Below are positions 25,685-34,276 of a stretch of DNA of 64,000 nucleotides, piece after piece (position 1 is the first letter of the stretch; each line of letters begins with the position of its first letter). Source of the DNA: Vreelandella populi (GTDB lineage: Bacteria; Pseudomonadota; Gammaproteobacteria; Pseudomonadales; Halomonadaceae). A program made the position numbers and the translations under genes. Where the stretch lies: positions 186,001 to 250,000 of the forward strand of contig NZ_RZHE01000004.1 in NCBI RefSeq assembly GCF_003989825.1, given 5' to 3'. Below the pieces are notes generated by a model. It was not told the DNA's origin. It did no database searches and saw only the letters and a program-made list of their open reading frames with translations.

Positions 25685-26055
25685 TGACTTGATTTAACAA
25701 GGAGATATTAAGCGACTAAACGCTAGAACAAGCGAGTAAAGCTCATACTTTACAAGCGCGTAAAGCTAATACATTAAGCGACGCATGGACACTGCAATAC
25801 ACGTGAAAGTTATTCATCACTGACAAGAGAATAACGATAGAGCCAAACGCCGCGAAAGTGGCTACAATAACCGCGCATTATAGAGGATGGCACCAGGTGG
25901 AAGCCACCTCGCCACTTCAGCAAGTCGTCAATATCAAAGGTTTTTAGTGCTTTATCCTCGCATCTTCGGCAGTCTGTCGAGCTTTATGTCCATCGGTACC
26001 CGGAACACCATCTCATGAAGCTCGCCCCCGCCCTATTTGATACGCCTTTCACACA
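25685..26055. promoter_or_regulatory. Divergent control region between chlID and a btuC-like gene
   Basis: No gene is seen. Two 24-bp tandem copies, ACAAGCGAGTAAAGCTCATA-type, occupy 25728-25751 and 25752-25775 with three differences, flanked by partial copies. On the minus strand TATAAT at 25882-25877 could be a -10 for the cob unit, giving a leader of about 200 nt that contains the repeats. On the plus strand CTACAATAA near 25862-25870 could serve the transporter. A small hairpin AGGTGG/CCACCT lies at about 25893-25907. No B12 box was found, so this is not a recognisable cobalamin riboswitch. Confidence 0.5.
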
Positions 26056-27126
26056 ATGAAAGCTATCGCCATGCACAGCACCCCAATGGCGCGCACCCAG
26101 GCGCACTGGCTTTGGCTTGCGCCCTTGGTGCTGCTGATCGCGCTGCTTGCCGGTACGGCGATTGGTGAAACGTCGATACCCGTGGATACGATTCTCAAGG
26201 TATTGGCCAACCATCTTCTGGGGGCCGACTACGCCGTTGACCGAATTGATGCAGGGATTATTTGGAACTACCGGCTAAGCCGCGCCATCGTCGCGTCTTG
26301 CTGCGGTGCTACGCTTGCTCTGGCCGGGGTTGTGCTTCAGGCGTTACTGCGCAACCCCTTGGCCGACCCGTACTTGATGGGCATTTCAGCCGGTGCCTCA
26401 ACCGGTGCCGTGGCGGTCACGGTGGCGGGCCTTGGCGCGGGTGCTTTTACGTTATCTGCCGGGGCATTTGCGGGTGCAGGGCTTGCATTTGGCTTGGTGG
26501 TACTGCTTGCCCATGCGGCCAGTAGCGGGACCGGCGGTGGGCGCAGCACTCAGGCGGCCGGGGCCATTATTCTGGCGGGTATCGCAGGTTCTCAGCTGTT
26601 TAACGCGCTGACCGCATTTATCATCACCAAGTCAGCCAGCGCCGAGCAGGCGCGTGGCATCATGTTTTGGCTACTGGGCAACCTTTCCGGCGTGCGCTGG
26701 GACGATGCAGCCATCGCCTTCCCTGCGGCCCTGGGCGGCCTGCTGATTTGCCTTTGGCACCGCCGCGCATTGGATGCCTTTACCTTTGGCGCCGACAGCG
26801 CGGCTTCCATGGGCATCGCCGTGCGCCCGACCCGCGGGTTGTTAATTATCGCGGTGGCGCTGGTCACGGCCATTATGGTGTCGATAGTGGGCGCCATTGG
26901 CTTTGTGGGCCTGGTCATCCCTCATGCCATGCGTTTTATCGTGGGTACCCAGCACACGCGCCTGGTGCCCGCCTCGGCACTCGCCGGCGCGGTGTTTCTG
27001 ATTGGATCGGATATTCTTTCGCGCACGCTAGTGCCCGGCCAGGTGCTGCCGATCGGAGTGATTACCTCGCTGATTGGCGCACCTGCGTTTGCGCTTATTC
27101 TTGTTCGCGGTACGAGGGCCCAATGA
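26056..27126 (+). CDS. FecCD/BtuC-family ABC transporter permease
   Basis: This 356-residue membrane protein has about ten hydrophobic segments and the family signatures LRNPLADPYLMGISAGASTG and GFVGLVIPHAMRF. It would form a dimer channel for cobalamin, haem or ferric siderophores. It overlaps the ATPase gene by 4 bases. Its place beside the cob genes suggests a corrinoid or cobinamide substrate, but no binding protein or receptor accompanies it, so the substrate is open. Two further ATGs (26071, 26086) are possible starts and none has a clear ribosome site. Confidence 0.85.
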   Translation: MKAIAMHSTPMARTQAHWLWLAPLVLLIALLAGTAIGETSIPVDTILKVLANHLLGADYAVDRIDAGIIWNYRLSRAIVASCCGATLALAGVVLQALLRNPLADPYLMGISAGASTGAVAVTVAGLGAGAFTLSAGAFAGAGLAFGLVVLLAHAASSGTGGGRSTQAAGAIILAGIAGSQLFNALTAFIITKSASAEQARGIMFWLLGNLSGVRWDDAAIAFPAALGGLLICLWHRRALDAFTFGADSAASMGIAVRPTRGLLIIAVALVTAIMVSIVGAIGFVGLVIPHAMRFIVGTQHTRLVPASALAGAVFLIGSDILSRTLVPGQVLPIGVITSLIGAPAFALILVRGTRAQ

Positions 27127-27914
27127 AATTAACCGCCGAACAGCTGGGGTGGAGCGTTCATGGGCGAACGCTTTTAGAAGACGTTTTTCTTGACGTTGCG
27201 CCCGGCCAGACCTTTGGCCTGATTGGCCCAAACGGCTCCGGTAAAACCACGCTATTACGCCTGCTGGCAGGCTTGAACAAACCCAAAAAGGGCCACGTTC
27301 GTATCGACGGCCAGCCCCTCGCCAAAATGCGCCAGCGGCATATCGCCCAGTCAGTCGCGCTGGTTGAACAGCAGGCGGAAACCACCGATAGAATTTACGT
27401 GCGCGAGGTCGTGGCACTTGGCCGCACGCCTTTTCTTTCGGCGCTTCACCCCTGGTCTACTCACGATGACGCGATTGTGGGTCAGGCGCTGGATGACGTG
27501 GATATGGCGCATATGGCGGGCCGGCTTTGGCACACGCTTTCCGGCGGCGAGCGCCAGCGCGTGCATATTGCCCGGGCGCTTGCCCAACAGCCGAAAATTC
27601 TGCTACTGGATGAACCCACCAACCACTTGGATATTCGCCACCAGCTGTCGATTCTTGAGCTAATCAGGCAGTTGCCCATTACCGTAGTGATTTCTCTGCA
27701 CGACTTGAATCAGGCCATGGAGTGTGACCGCATTGGCGTGATGGACGGTGGGCGGCTGATCGCCAGCGGCCAGCCACATGACGTGCTAACCGCCCAGCGG
27801 CTGCAGGAAACGTTTGGCGTGCATGCACATGTGCTGGATGACCCTGTTGATGGCAAGCGAATCATGCGTTTTCGCAGTGCAGTCATCCCACCGTCCTACA
27901 GCGCCGGTGGGTAG
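27123..27914 (+). CDS. ABC transporter ATP-binding protein, FecE/BtuD-like
   Basis: 263 residues with Walker A GPNGSGKT (35-42), Q-loop VEQQ, signature LSGGERQ (139-145), Walker B ILLLDEP and the switch His in VISLHDLNQ. GRTPFLSALHPW is typical of the siderophore/B12 branch. Coupled to the permease by an ATGA overlap, it energises import at the inner membrane. The epimerase gene follows after 51 bp and may be cotranscribed, though no functional link is evident. Confidence 0.88.
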   Translation: MKLTAEQLGWSVHGRTLLEDVFLDVAPGQTFGLIGPNGSGKTTLLRLLAGLNKPKKGHVRIDGQPLAKMRQRHIAQSVALVEQQAETTDRIYVREVVALGRTPFLSALHPWSTHDDAIVGQALDDVDMAHMAGRLWHTLSGGERQRVHIARALAQQPKILLLDEPTNHLDIRHQLSILELIRQLPITVVISLHDLNQAMECDRIGVMDGGRLIASGQPHDVLTAQRLQETFGVHAHVLDDPVDGKRIMRFRSAVIPPSYSAGG

Positions 27915-27965
27915 GCAGTTTCTTTGCTAAGGTGAGGAGGCCTCTCCATTGATTAAGGACTTCCC

Positions 27966-28856
27966 ATGCGCTTGTTATTCACTGGCGGTAGCGGCAAGGC
28001 TGGCCGTCATGCGACCGCGTATTTGCGTGACCAGGGTCACAGCATCACCAATCTGGACTGGGTAGCGTCCGATGTGCCGGGCATCACCACGCTGAAGGTA
28101 GACCTGACCGACGCGGGCCAGGTGTTCAATGCGTGCCAAGCTTACGCCACTTTCGATGAGTTGGAGCCAGGCACTGGAATGCCACGCTACGACGCCATCG
28201 TGCACTTTGCCGCTATCCCCGCCATTCTGCACCGCCCGGATAACGAAACCTACCGTATCAACACGCTAAGCACCTACCATATTCTGGATGCTGCCACCCG
28301 GCTGGGCATCCCAAAGGTAATCTTTGCCTCCAGCGAAACCACCTACGGCATCTGCTTTGCCGATGGTGAGAAGCTGCCAGCCTACCTGCCTATCAATGAA
28401 GAACACCCCACTGTGCCGCAAGACAGCTACGCCATGAGCAAGGTAGTCAACGAAGTAACCGCGCGTTCGTTTCAAGCGCGCTCAGGCATCGACATTTACG
28501 CCCTACGTATCAATAACGTGATCGAGCCTCACGAATACCGCCAGAACTTCCCGGCGTATATGGATAACCCGGCGCTGCGCCGACGCAACATCTTCGCCTA
28601 CATCGATGCCCGCGACCTGGGGCAGATGGTCGACTGCTGTCTGAAAACGGATGGCTTGGGCTACCAGGTATTCAACGTTGCCAATGAAGATCTATCGGTA
28701 GGGCTTACCAGTGCCCAGGTGATTGAGCGCTTCTATCCTGGCGTGCCTGTACAGCACGCAATGGGAGAATATGAGACGTTCTACAGTATCGACAAAGCGC
28801 GGCGCCTGGTTGGTTTCAAACCGCGCCACTCCTGGCGAGCTGAGCTGGAGCAGTAA
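27966..28856 (+). CDS. NAD(P)-dependent epimerase/dehydratase (extended SDR)
   Basis: This 296-residue protein has the nucleotide-binding TGGSGKAG (6-13), the catalytic pair Y155-x3-K159 in SYAMSK, and upstream Ser residues in FASSETTYG. These define an extended short-chain dehydrogenase acting on nucleotide sugars or uronates. The sequence resembles uronate-dehydrogenase-like and WcaG-type proteins, but the substrate cannot be assigned. TAAGGA lies before the ATG. It is convergent with the btuD gene. Confidence 0.8.
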   Translation: MRLLFTGGSGKAGRHATAYLRDQGHSITNLDWVASDVPGITTLKVDLTDAGQVFNACQAYATFDELEPGTGMPRYDAIVHFAAIPAILHRPDNETYRINTLSTYHILDAATRLGIPKVIFASSETTYGICFADGEKLPAYLPINEEHPTVPQDSYAMSKVVNEVTARSFQARSGIDIYALRINNVIEPHEYRQNFPAYMDNPALRRRNIFAYIDARDLGQMVDCCLKTDGLGYQVFNVANEDLSVGLTSAQVIERFYPGVPVQHAMGEYETFYSIDKARRLVGFKPRHSWRAELEQ

Positions 28857-29032
28857 GCCAACACTTCTTATCATCTCAGAAAAAGGTTCCAAGATTTTTG
28901 GCCAGTACAGCAGGGCTACGCGCTTGGCAACATGCCTAGTGCGTAGTTCTACTGACTGCACCGCCGGGGCCATCTATCGTACTATCGACTATCGTAAGAA
29001 CCGCCACTCCCCCCTCACGCGGTTAGCGTCCT

Positions 29033-29797
29033 CTATATCGGCACAAATACCGGCGCACCATTGACCTCAACGACCGTGAGCCGCTGACGGTAGAGCGCTT
29101 CGAGCCTACCGGCGGTTAGCAGCCTTTCCCGTGGTCCCCACTTGGCTTCCCCATTAGGGTACAAAAGCAGTATCTGGTCGCACCACCGTGCGGCTAGATT
29201 AAGATCGTGCAGGCACATCACTACGCTCTTTCCTTGCTTCGCCTGCTCAGCCATTAACTCCATGACCGCACTTTGGTGATGGAGATCCAGATGGTTGGTG
29301 GGCTCATCAGCAAGCCAAATGGCAGGATCTTGAGTAAGCACGGTGGCCAGGGCAACGCGCTGGCGCTCGCCGCCGGACAGCGTGTTGACCAAACGCTCGC
29401 TTAAAGAGGCGATATCCAGGCAGGCCAATGCCTGCTCAGCAAGGGTGTAGTCAGCGCTATTTTCCCGCTGCCAGGCGGAAAGAAACGGGTGACGGCCAAT
29501 CAGCGCTGTTTCCAGCACCGTGGCCGGAAAGCTGTCCATCCGCTCCTGAAACACAACCCCTAACGCTTGAGCGACCTGACGGCGACGTAGCTTGGCAAGC
29601 GGCACTTCATCGAGATAAACGCTACCGGAGCGTGGCGCTCGCAACCCCGCCAGGGTATGCAGCAGTGTCGATTTACCCGCGCCATTAGGACCCAACACGC
29701 CCCACACTTGCCCCGGCTGAATGGTTAAATTCAGCGGCGTGCCACTTAACCGATTGGGCACATCGATCACCAACTGCTGAGTGGTCAATATGGTCAT
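29033..29797 (-). CDS. btuD: Cobalamin ABC transporter ATPase, BtuD
   Basis: 254 residues with Walker A GPNGAGKS (36-43), QERMDSF, signature LSGGERQ (140-146), Walker B IWLADEP and MCLHDLN. It is last in the btuB-btuF-btuC-btuD unit on the minus strand, and its ATG shares one base with the btuC stop. It drives vitamin B12 import across the inner membrane. The assignment to B12 rests on the riboswitch and receptor at the head of the unit. Confidence 0.88.
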   Translation of the reverse strand: MTILTTQQLVIDVPNRLSGTPLNLTIQPGQVWGVLGPNGAGKSTLLHTLAGLRAPRSGSVYLDEVPLAKLRRRQVAQALGVVFQERMDSFPATVLETALIGRHPFLSAWQRENSADYTLAEQALACLDIASLSERLVNTLSGGERQRVALATVLTQDPAIWLADEPTNHLDLHHQSAVMELMAEQAKQGKSVVMCLHDLNLAARWCDQILLLYPNGEAKWGPRERLLTAGRLEALYRQRLTVVEVNGAPVFVPI

Positions 29798-30777
29798 TAG
29801 CGGCTCCGGTGGAGCAGAAACAGAAACGTGGGTACGCCCAGTAATGCGGTAATCACCCCAACCGGTAGCTGCTCAGGGGCAATCATGGTACGCGCCAGAG
29901 TATCGGCTAACACCAGCAGCGTGCCGCCCGCCAGTGCGCAGGCGGGTAGAATCAGCCGCTGGTCGTTGCCCAGCAGCAAACGCAACATATGGGGTACCAC
30001 AAGACCCACAAACCCGATGCTGCCGGCGGTGGTGACCGCTGCGGCCGTCAGCAGACTGGCAAGAATATAAATACCCCACTCCATCGGGCGCACGTTAACA
30101 CCCAGTGCAGCGGCCTGGGGCGCGCCACGGGCCAGCACGTTGAGGCTTCGCCCTAAAGGTACCAGCAGTAGGCATACCGCTATCAGTAGTAAAAGCGGCG
30201 GCCAGGGAGTGCGTGCATAGGAAAGATCGCCCATCAGCCAATACAGCATACCCGGCAGCCGCTCGGCAGGACTCATCGCCAGTATCAGCGTAATCACCGC
30301 CCCCCAGCCCGAAGCAACGACTATCCCAGTTAATAGCAGCCTTGCAGGGCTCCAGCCGCCACGGCCATGCGCCAAACCAAATACCAATAATGTTGAAAAT
30401 AGAGCGCCGATAAATGCCGCCCCCGATACAAAGAACCCGCCCAGACCCACCAGCATGGCTGCCAGCGCGCCAATAGAAGCTCCGCCAGAAAGCCCCAGCA
30501 CGTAAGGGTCAGCCAAAGGGTTGCGCAGCAGTACTTGCATCAGCGCCCCGGCTACCGCCAGCAAGCCGCCGACTGCAAACGCAGAAAGCGCCCGGGGCAA
30601 ACGCAACTCCCACACCAGCGTACTGGCTAAAAGCTCACCCTGCCCCTGGGCGACCGCCCATAGCTGAGCAGTGGAAAGCGAGGCACTGCCCATACTTATC
30701 GCAAACAAAAGGGCAATCAATGCGGCCAACGCAAGCAGCCCTAACGGCATGCTGGAATGGCCCCGTCCCTGTCTCAT
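29797..30777 (-). CDS. btuC: Cobalamin ABC transporter permease, BtuC
   Basis: ATG 30777 overlaps the btuF stop (TGATG) and gives 326 residues. LRNPLADPYVLGLSGGASIG and GFVGLVVPHMLR are the FecCD/BtuC signatures, with about ten membrane segments. It is shorter at the N terminus than the permease at 26056 and has a different companion set, so the two are paralogues rather than a duplication of the operon. It forms the inner-membrane channel for B12 with BtuD. Confidence 0.88.
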   Translation of the reverse strand: MRQGRGHSSMPLGLLALAALIALLFAISMGSASLSTAQLWAVAQGQGELLASTLVWELRLPRALSAFAVGGLLAVAGALMQVLLRNPLADPYVLGLSGGASIGALAAMLVGLGGFFVSGAAFIGALFSTLLVFGLAHGRGGWSPARLLLTGIVVASGWGAVITLILAMSPAERLPGMLYWLMGDLSYARTPWPPLLLLIAVCLLLVPLGRSLNVLARGAPQAAALGVNVRPMEWGIYILASLLTAAAVTTAGSIGFVGLVVPHMLRLLLGNDQRLILPACALAGGTLLVLADTLARTMIAPEQLPVGVITALLGVPTFLFLLHRSR

Positions 30778-31700
30778 CAAAGGGCTTCACGCTGTTGGCG
30801 AACGCTATCCAGCTGTTCGCAGAGAATTTTTGTGCCCTCTACCAAGCGAGGCGTAGGGCGCTGAATCAGTGAAGGCGGTACAAAAAACAGGTGGCTGTTG
30901 GCCACCGCCACAAGGTGTGAGTACTGCTCCCAGTGGGTCAGCCAGTGGCGGTTCTCCTCGCCCATTCCGCCGGCCACGATTGCCTCGGGATTAGCGGCCA
31001 GCACGGCCTCATCGTCCAGGCGGGGTACCAGGCGAGGCTGCTCGCCCACCACGTTAACCGCACCACACAGCTGCATCACCTGGCCAATAAGGTGTTGGTC
31101 ATTCACACTCATTAGCGGCTCATCCCATACCTGATAGAAGGTAGTCACCGGCTCGCGCTCGGCGTAACGCGTTTTTAGCAGCGCTATCTGATGGCGAAAG
31201 TTATTCGCCACCTGCCGACCGGTCGCCTCGGTACCCGCCAGGCGCGCCAAACGCTCAATAGCGCTCGCCACGCCTTCGATAGTGCGAGGTTCGATATAAA
31301 ACACCGGCATCCCTAACGCTTCCAGCGTTTCCAGCTGCTCGGCCGGATTGCCGGTTACCCAACCAATAACCAGGTCCGGCGCCAGACTTATCAACGCTTC
31401 AAGATCAATACGGGTATGGCTGCCCACCGAGGCAACCTGCTTTGCCTCGGGCGGATAATCGCTATAGGAGACCACCGCCACCACCTGCTCACCCGCACCG
31501 GCGGCGTAGGTAAGCTCGGTGGCACCCGGCGACAGCGTGGCGATGCGCCGGGCGGGGTTGTACAGGCAGACTTCGCGATCGCGATCATCCATTACGCAGC
31601 GCGCGTGATGATTCGCCTGCGCCATACTCGCAGGCACTAATAGCATGAGGATCAGCGCCGCTCGCGCCACGTTATGTAACTTATTGACCAAAATGAACAC
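30777..31700 (-). CDS. btuF: Periplasmic cobalamin-binding protein, BtuF
   Basis: The frame encodes a signal peptide (ARAALILMLLVPASMAQA) and a helical-backbone binding domain of the BtuF/FepB type: RRIATLSPGATELTYAAG, VGWVTGNPAEQLETLEALG-type helix, and VFYIEPRTIEGVASAIERLA. It captures B12 in the periplasm for BtuCD. The farthest start is GTG 31700, which overlaps btuB by 20 bp; internal TTG and GTG starts are also possible because no clear ribosome site is present. Gene order btuB-btuF-btuC-btuD supports the role. Confidence 0.88.
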   Translation of the reverse strand: MFILVNKLHNVARAALILMLLVPASMAQANHHARCVMDDRDREVCLYNPARRIATLSPGATELTYAAGAGEQVVAVVSYSDYPPEAKQVASVGSHTRIDLEALISLAPDLVIGWVTGNPAEQLETLEALGMPVFYIEPRTIEGVASAIERLARLAGTEATGRQVANNFRHQIALLKTRYAEREPVTTFYQVWDEPLMSVNDQHLIGQVMQLCGAVNVVGEQPRLVPRLDDEAVLAANPEAIVAGGMGEENRHWLTHWEQYSHLVAVANSHLFFVPPSLIQRPTPRLVEGTKILCEQLDSVRQQREAL

Positions 31701-33486
31701 TCAGAAAACCTGCCCGTCCTGCATTTAAATAGTCGGCGCCGTCAAAGGAACGCGTTGTCACGTAATCCTGATCCAAAACGTTCTCTAATGTAAGGCGAGC
31801 ACTCCACAGTGGAGCAAACTGCCAGCCGGCGCGCAGATTTACCAGCCCATAACCACTTAGCCGATCCTGGTTTTGTGCATCACGATAGCGGTGGTTTTGG
31901 GCGACCCACGAACCGCCCAGCGACCACTTGTCCAATTCGCGGTCGATATCCAGACGCACGCTTTGCGTGGCGCGATTCTGCAGCCGATTGCCCGTTAAGC
32001 GGTTTTCCGGGTCGGTATAAGTGAGAGCCGCGGCAAGCGTCCAATCATTGATCTCCACGCCGCTGGCAAGCTCTACTCCACGAATCCGTGACGAAGGTAC
32101 ATTGGACTGAACGCCCTGCCCCGCAATCAGATTATCAATATCCGTTTGATAGAGAGCGGCATCCCAAAACCACTGCGCGTATTGGCCACGAACGCCCGCT
32201 TCAACGGTTTCAGAGGTTTCAGACTCAAGGTCCGGATTACCAAACCCTGGGTAGTAAAGCTGGTTATACGTCGGCGCGTTAAACGCCGTGCCATAGCTGG
32301 CCCGCAAGGTATGGTTGTTATCCAGCGCGTAGCCTGCTGCCAGGCTGCCGGTAACTTCATCGCCATAAGCTTCATTATCATCGAAGCGTAAGCTGGCTTG
32401 CAGCGTTAGCGGTGAAAAATCCAGCAGCGCCTGGGTGAATACGGCTTTATTGCTGCGGCTGGTTTCATCATATTCAATGGTACTGTCTATCTTGTCCTCG
32501 CTGTATTCAGCGCCTGCGATCAGCTCGTGAGACCCCGCGGTAAAGGTATTTTCCCAGCGCGCAGTGCTAATCTTGGTGTTGAATACCGAGTCGCCAAAGC
32601 TTGCAAAATCATCGCTCTCATCGCGGGATTCACTCAGCGTGAGGCGGCTGTGCCAGTCGCTTGTGATCGGCAACTCGCCATAAATACCGGCTACTTGTTG
32701 AACAAAGTCGTTTTCACCGCCGTCGTATTCGTTGTTACCCCGAGCACGTAGCGCAAGGGCACCCACCTCAGCGCCATTTTCAAACGTATGCGAAACCCGC
32801 GCCAACGCAGAGGTATTGTCGTAGCCTTTATCTTCGCCATCGCGACGAACCGGCTGGCCATCGGTAGTAAAGTGGCTGCCCGCAAAGCTGTAGCGGGTAC
32901 CGCCTTCGCGACCGCTGATTCCCGCGCTTACTCGCTGAGTATCGAACGAACCGCCGCCTATCGAAAACCTCGGCTGCGGCCCCTCTTCGCTCGTTTGGGG
33001 TGTAAATAACTGCACTACCCCGCCAATAGCATCGGCACCGTACAGGCTACCCCGCGGGCCGCGCACGATTTCAGCGCGCTCAAACATGCGCGGGTCAAGA
33101 TACGACCAGGCGGCCCCACCACTGGTGGCTGAACGCAAACGAATGCCGTCAATTAACAGCACGTTTTGGCCGCTTCCGGTACCGCGAATATACACGCTGC
33201 TGTTTTTACCAAAGCTGCCGTTAGTGCTGACATCCACCCCTGGCTGGCCGCGAAACAGATCGGTAATACTTACCGGGTCTTGGCGGCGCAGGGTAGCTTT
33301 ATCCAACACAGTAACTGAGGAAAGGCTTTCATTTGCCGTACGTGGTGCCAGTGCGGCGGTAACCACTACCGGATTAAGAGTGCTTTGCGAATCTGCTTGA
33401 GCGTTTGGCGCGTCACTCTGAGCAACGACCACGGGAGATACAACCAACGCAGCGAGCGCGGCAGAAACAGGAAGATAGTTAGGCAT
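31681..33486 (-). CDS. btuB: TonB-dependent vitamin B12 receptor, BtuB
   Basis: ATG 33486, preceded by AAGG at a good distance, gives 601 residues with a signal peptide (SAALAALVVSPVVVAQ). A TonB-box-like LNPVVVTA is followed by the plug (SVTVLDKATLRRQDP, RGTGSGQNVLLIDGIR) and a barrel ending in a phenylalanine-containing strand (LSVHFGQ). An open frame extends to 33543 through TTG without a ribosome site and is not used. It imports B12 across the outer membrane. The cobalamin riboswitch upstream controls it. Confidence 0.93.
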   Translation of the reverse strand: MPNYLPVSAALAALVVSPVVVAQSDAPNAQADSQSTLNPVVVTAALAPRTANESLSSVTVLDKATLRRQDPVSITDLFRGQPGVDVSTNGSFGKNSSVYIRGTGSGQNVLLIDGIRLRSATSGGAAWSYLDPRMFERAEIVRGPRGSLYGADAIGGVVQLFTPQTSEEGPQPRFSIGGGSFDTQRVSAGISGREGGTRYSFAGSHFTTDGQPVRRDGEDKGYDNTSALARVSHTFENGAEVGALALRARGNNEYDGGENDFVQQVAGIYGELPITSDWHSRLTLSESRDESDDFASFGDSVFNTKISTARWENTFTAGSHELIAGAEYSEDKIDSTIEYDETSRSNKAVFTQALLDFSPLTLQASLRFDDNEAYGDEVTGSLAAGYALDNNHTLRASYGTAFNAPTYNQLYYPGFGNPDLESETSETVEAGVRGQYAQWFWDAALYQTDIDNLIAGQGVQSNVPSSRIRGVELASGVEINDWTLAAALTYTDPENRLTGNRLQNRATQSVRLDIDRELDKWSLGGSWVAQNHRYRDAQNQDRLSGYGLVNLRAGWQFAPLWSARLTLENVLDQDYVTTRSFDGADYLNAGRAGFLSVHFGQ

Positions 33487-33630
33487 GAGAAGGTACCTTA
33501 CGCACTGTGCCAACCCGCACAGTGTGGTTTTTTTAATCGTCAAGCGCAGGCACTACAAGGGAATAGCAGGAATTCACTAATCGCCTTGAGAGCGCCCACC
33601 GCGTCTTGGCATGTTCGGCTTTTATAGCCC

Positions 33631-33823
33631 TCTCTCTCAGGCCGGTCTCCGGGCTGACAAGCGAAGCAGACTTATGCTTCCAAGCACTCACCTTCCCATG
33701 CGTTTATATATTGCACAGTGGTAACGAGGGCTCTTAACTTGATCACCGTTGCGGGGGCAGCGTTGGATTTAACACCAACTTCCCGTTTCACCAGCGGCCT
33801 TGGCCGCCGACACCTGAAAGAGC
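33631..33823 (-). ncRNA. Cobalamin riboswitch upstream of btuB
   Basis: On the minus strand the conserved elements appear in order: closing stem CTCTTTCAGG pairing with CCTGAGAGAG, the GCTGCCCCCGCAACGGT block, and the B12 box CAGCCCGGAGACCGGCCTG at about 33639-33657. The RNA binds adenosylcobalamin-type ligands and represses when bound. About 145 nt separate it from the btuB ATG. That leader contains a hairpin (ACTGTGC/GCACAGT at about 33502-33523) next to the ribosome site, which could act as the expression platform. Confidence 0.95.
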
Positions 33824-33870
33824 GCGTAAACTAGCAAGTTGCTATGTTGGGGTCAATTTTGTGCTTGATA

Positions 33871-34023
33871 CTAATATTCGTAAAGCGGCGGGAATTTCCC
33901 ATAACTGCATCCTTCTTCCTTCGCGGCCTCTGCCTCTTCACTCAGCGAATAGGCGGGCATCGCCGACGTTAGGACAACGACGGCGGTGAGTGAGCATAGG
34001 ATGCGATGGAGCGGCTTAATCAT
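33871..34023 (-). CDS. 50-residue secreted relic of a Sel1-repeat protein
   Basis: ATG 34023 (or 34032) follows GAGGAG. The 50 residues comprise a signal peptide (RILCSLTAVVVLTSAMPAYS), then LSEEAEAAKEEG and an ending KFPPLYEY. The LSEEAEAAKEEG part matches the mature start of the three Sel1 proteins at 35-38 kb (ALDEEAQAAKDEG), and KFPPLYEY recalls their EPPLSYFP tail. It looks like an old copy with the central repeats deleted. Whether it is still expressed is unknown. Confidence 0.6.
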   Translation of the reverse strand: MIKPLHRILCSLTAVVVLTSAMPAYSLSEEAEAAKEEGCSYGKFPPLYEY

Positions 34024-34276
34024 TAAAACCATACTCCTCAGGAAAACTGGTGAGAGGAGGCTCGTGGGTTAACCAATGAGCATTGAACTCAACGGCCCCT
34101 TCGTTCCGCCTTGGGCTACTCAGCTTTCTAGCGCTCGGTCAGTGAATTGGCTTTCCAAGGCAAGTTGTCAAAGGCGTTAATGTCATCTGGTGCATTGAGT
34201 GGAAGTTAGGGCCGAAAAACTCGAAGATTGCTCAAGCAAGGCCACACCAGCATGCAGCCACCTGCATTTGATATTA

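Noticed and set aside
25850-25920. Cobalamin riboswitch upstream of chlID or the btuC-like gene
   Set aside because: No GCCCCCGCAAC block or GGAGACCGGCC box is present on either strand; only a small hairpin was found.
33487-33543. Longer BtuB starting at 33543
   Set aside because: The codon is TTG without a ribosome site and it would place 19 residues before a normal signal peptide.
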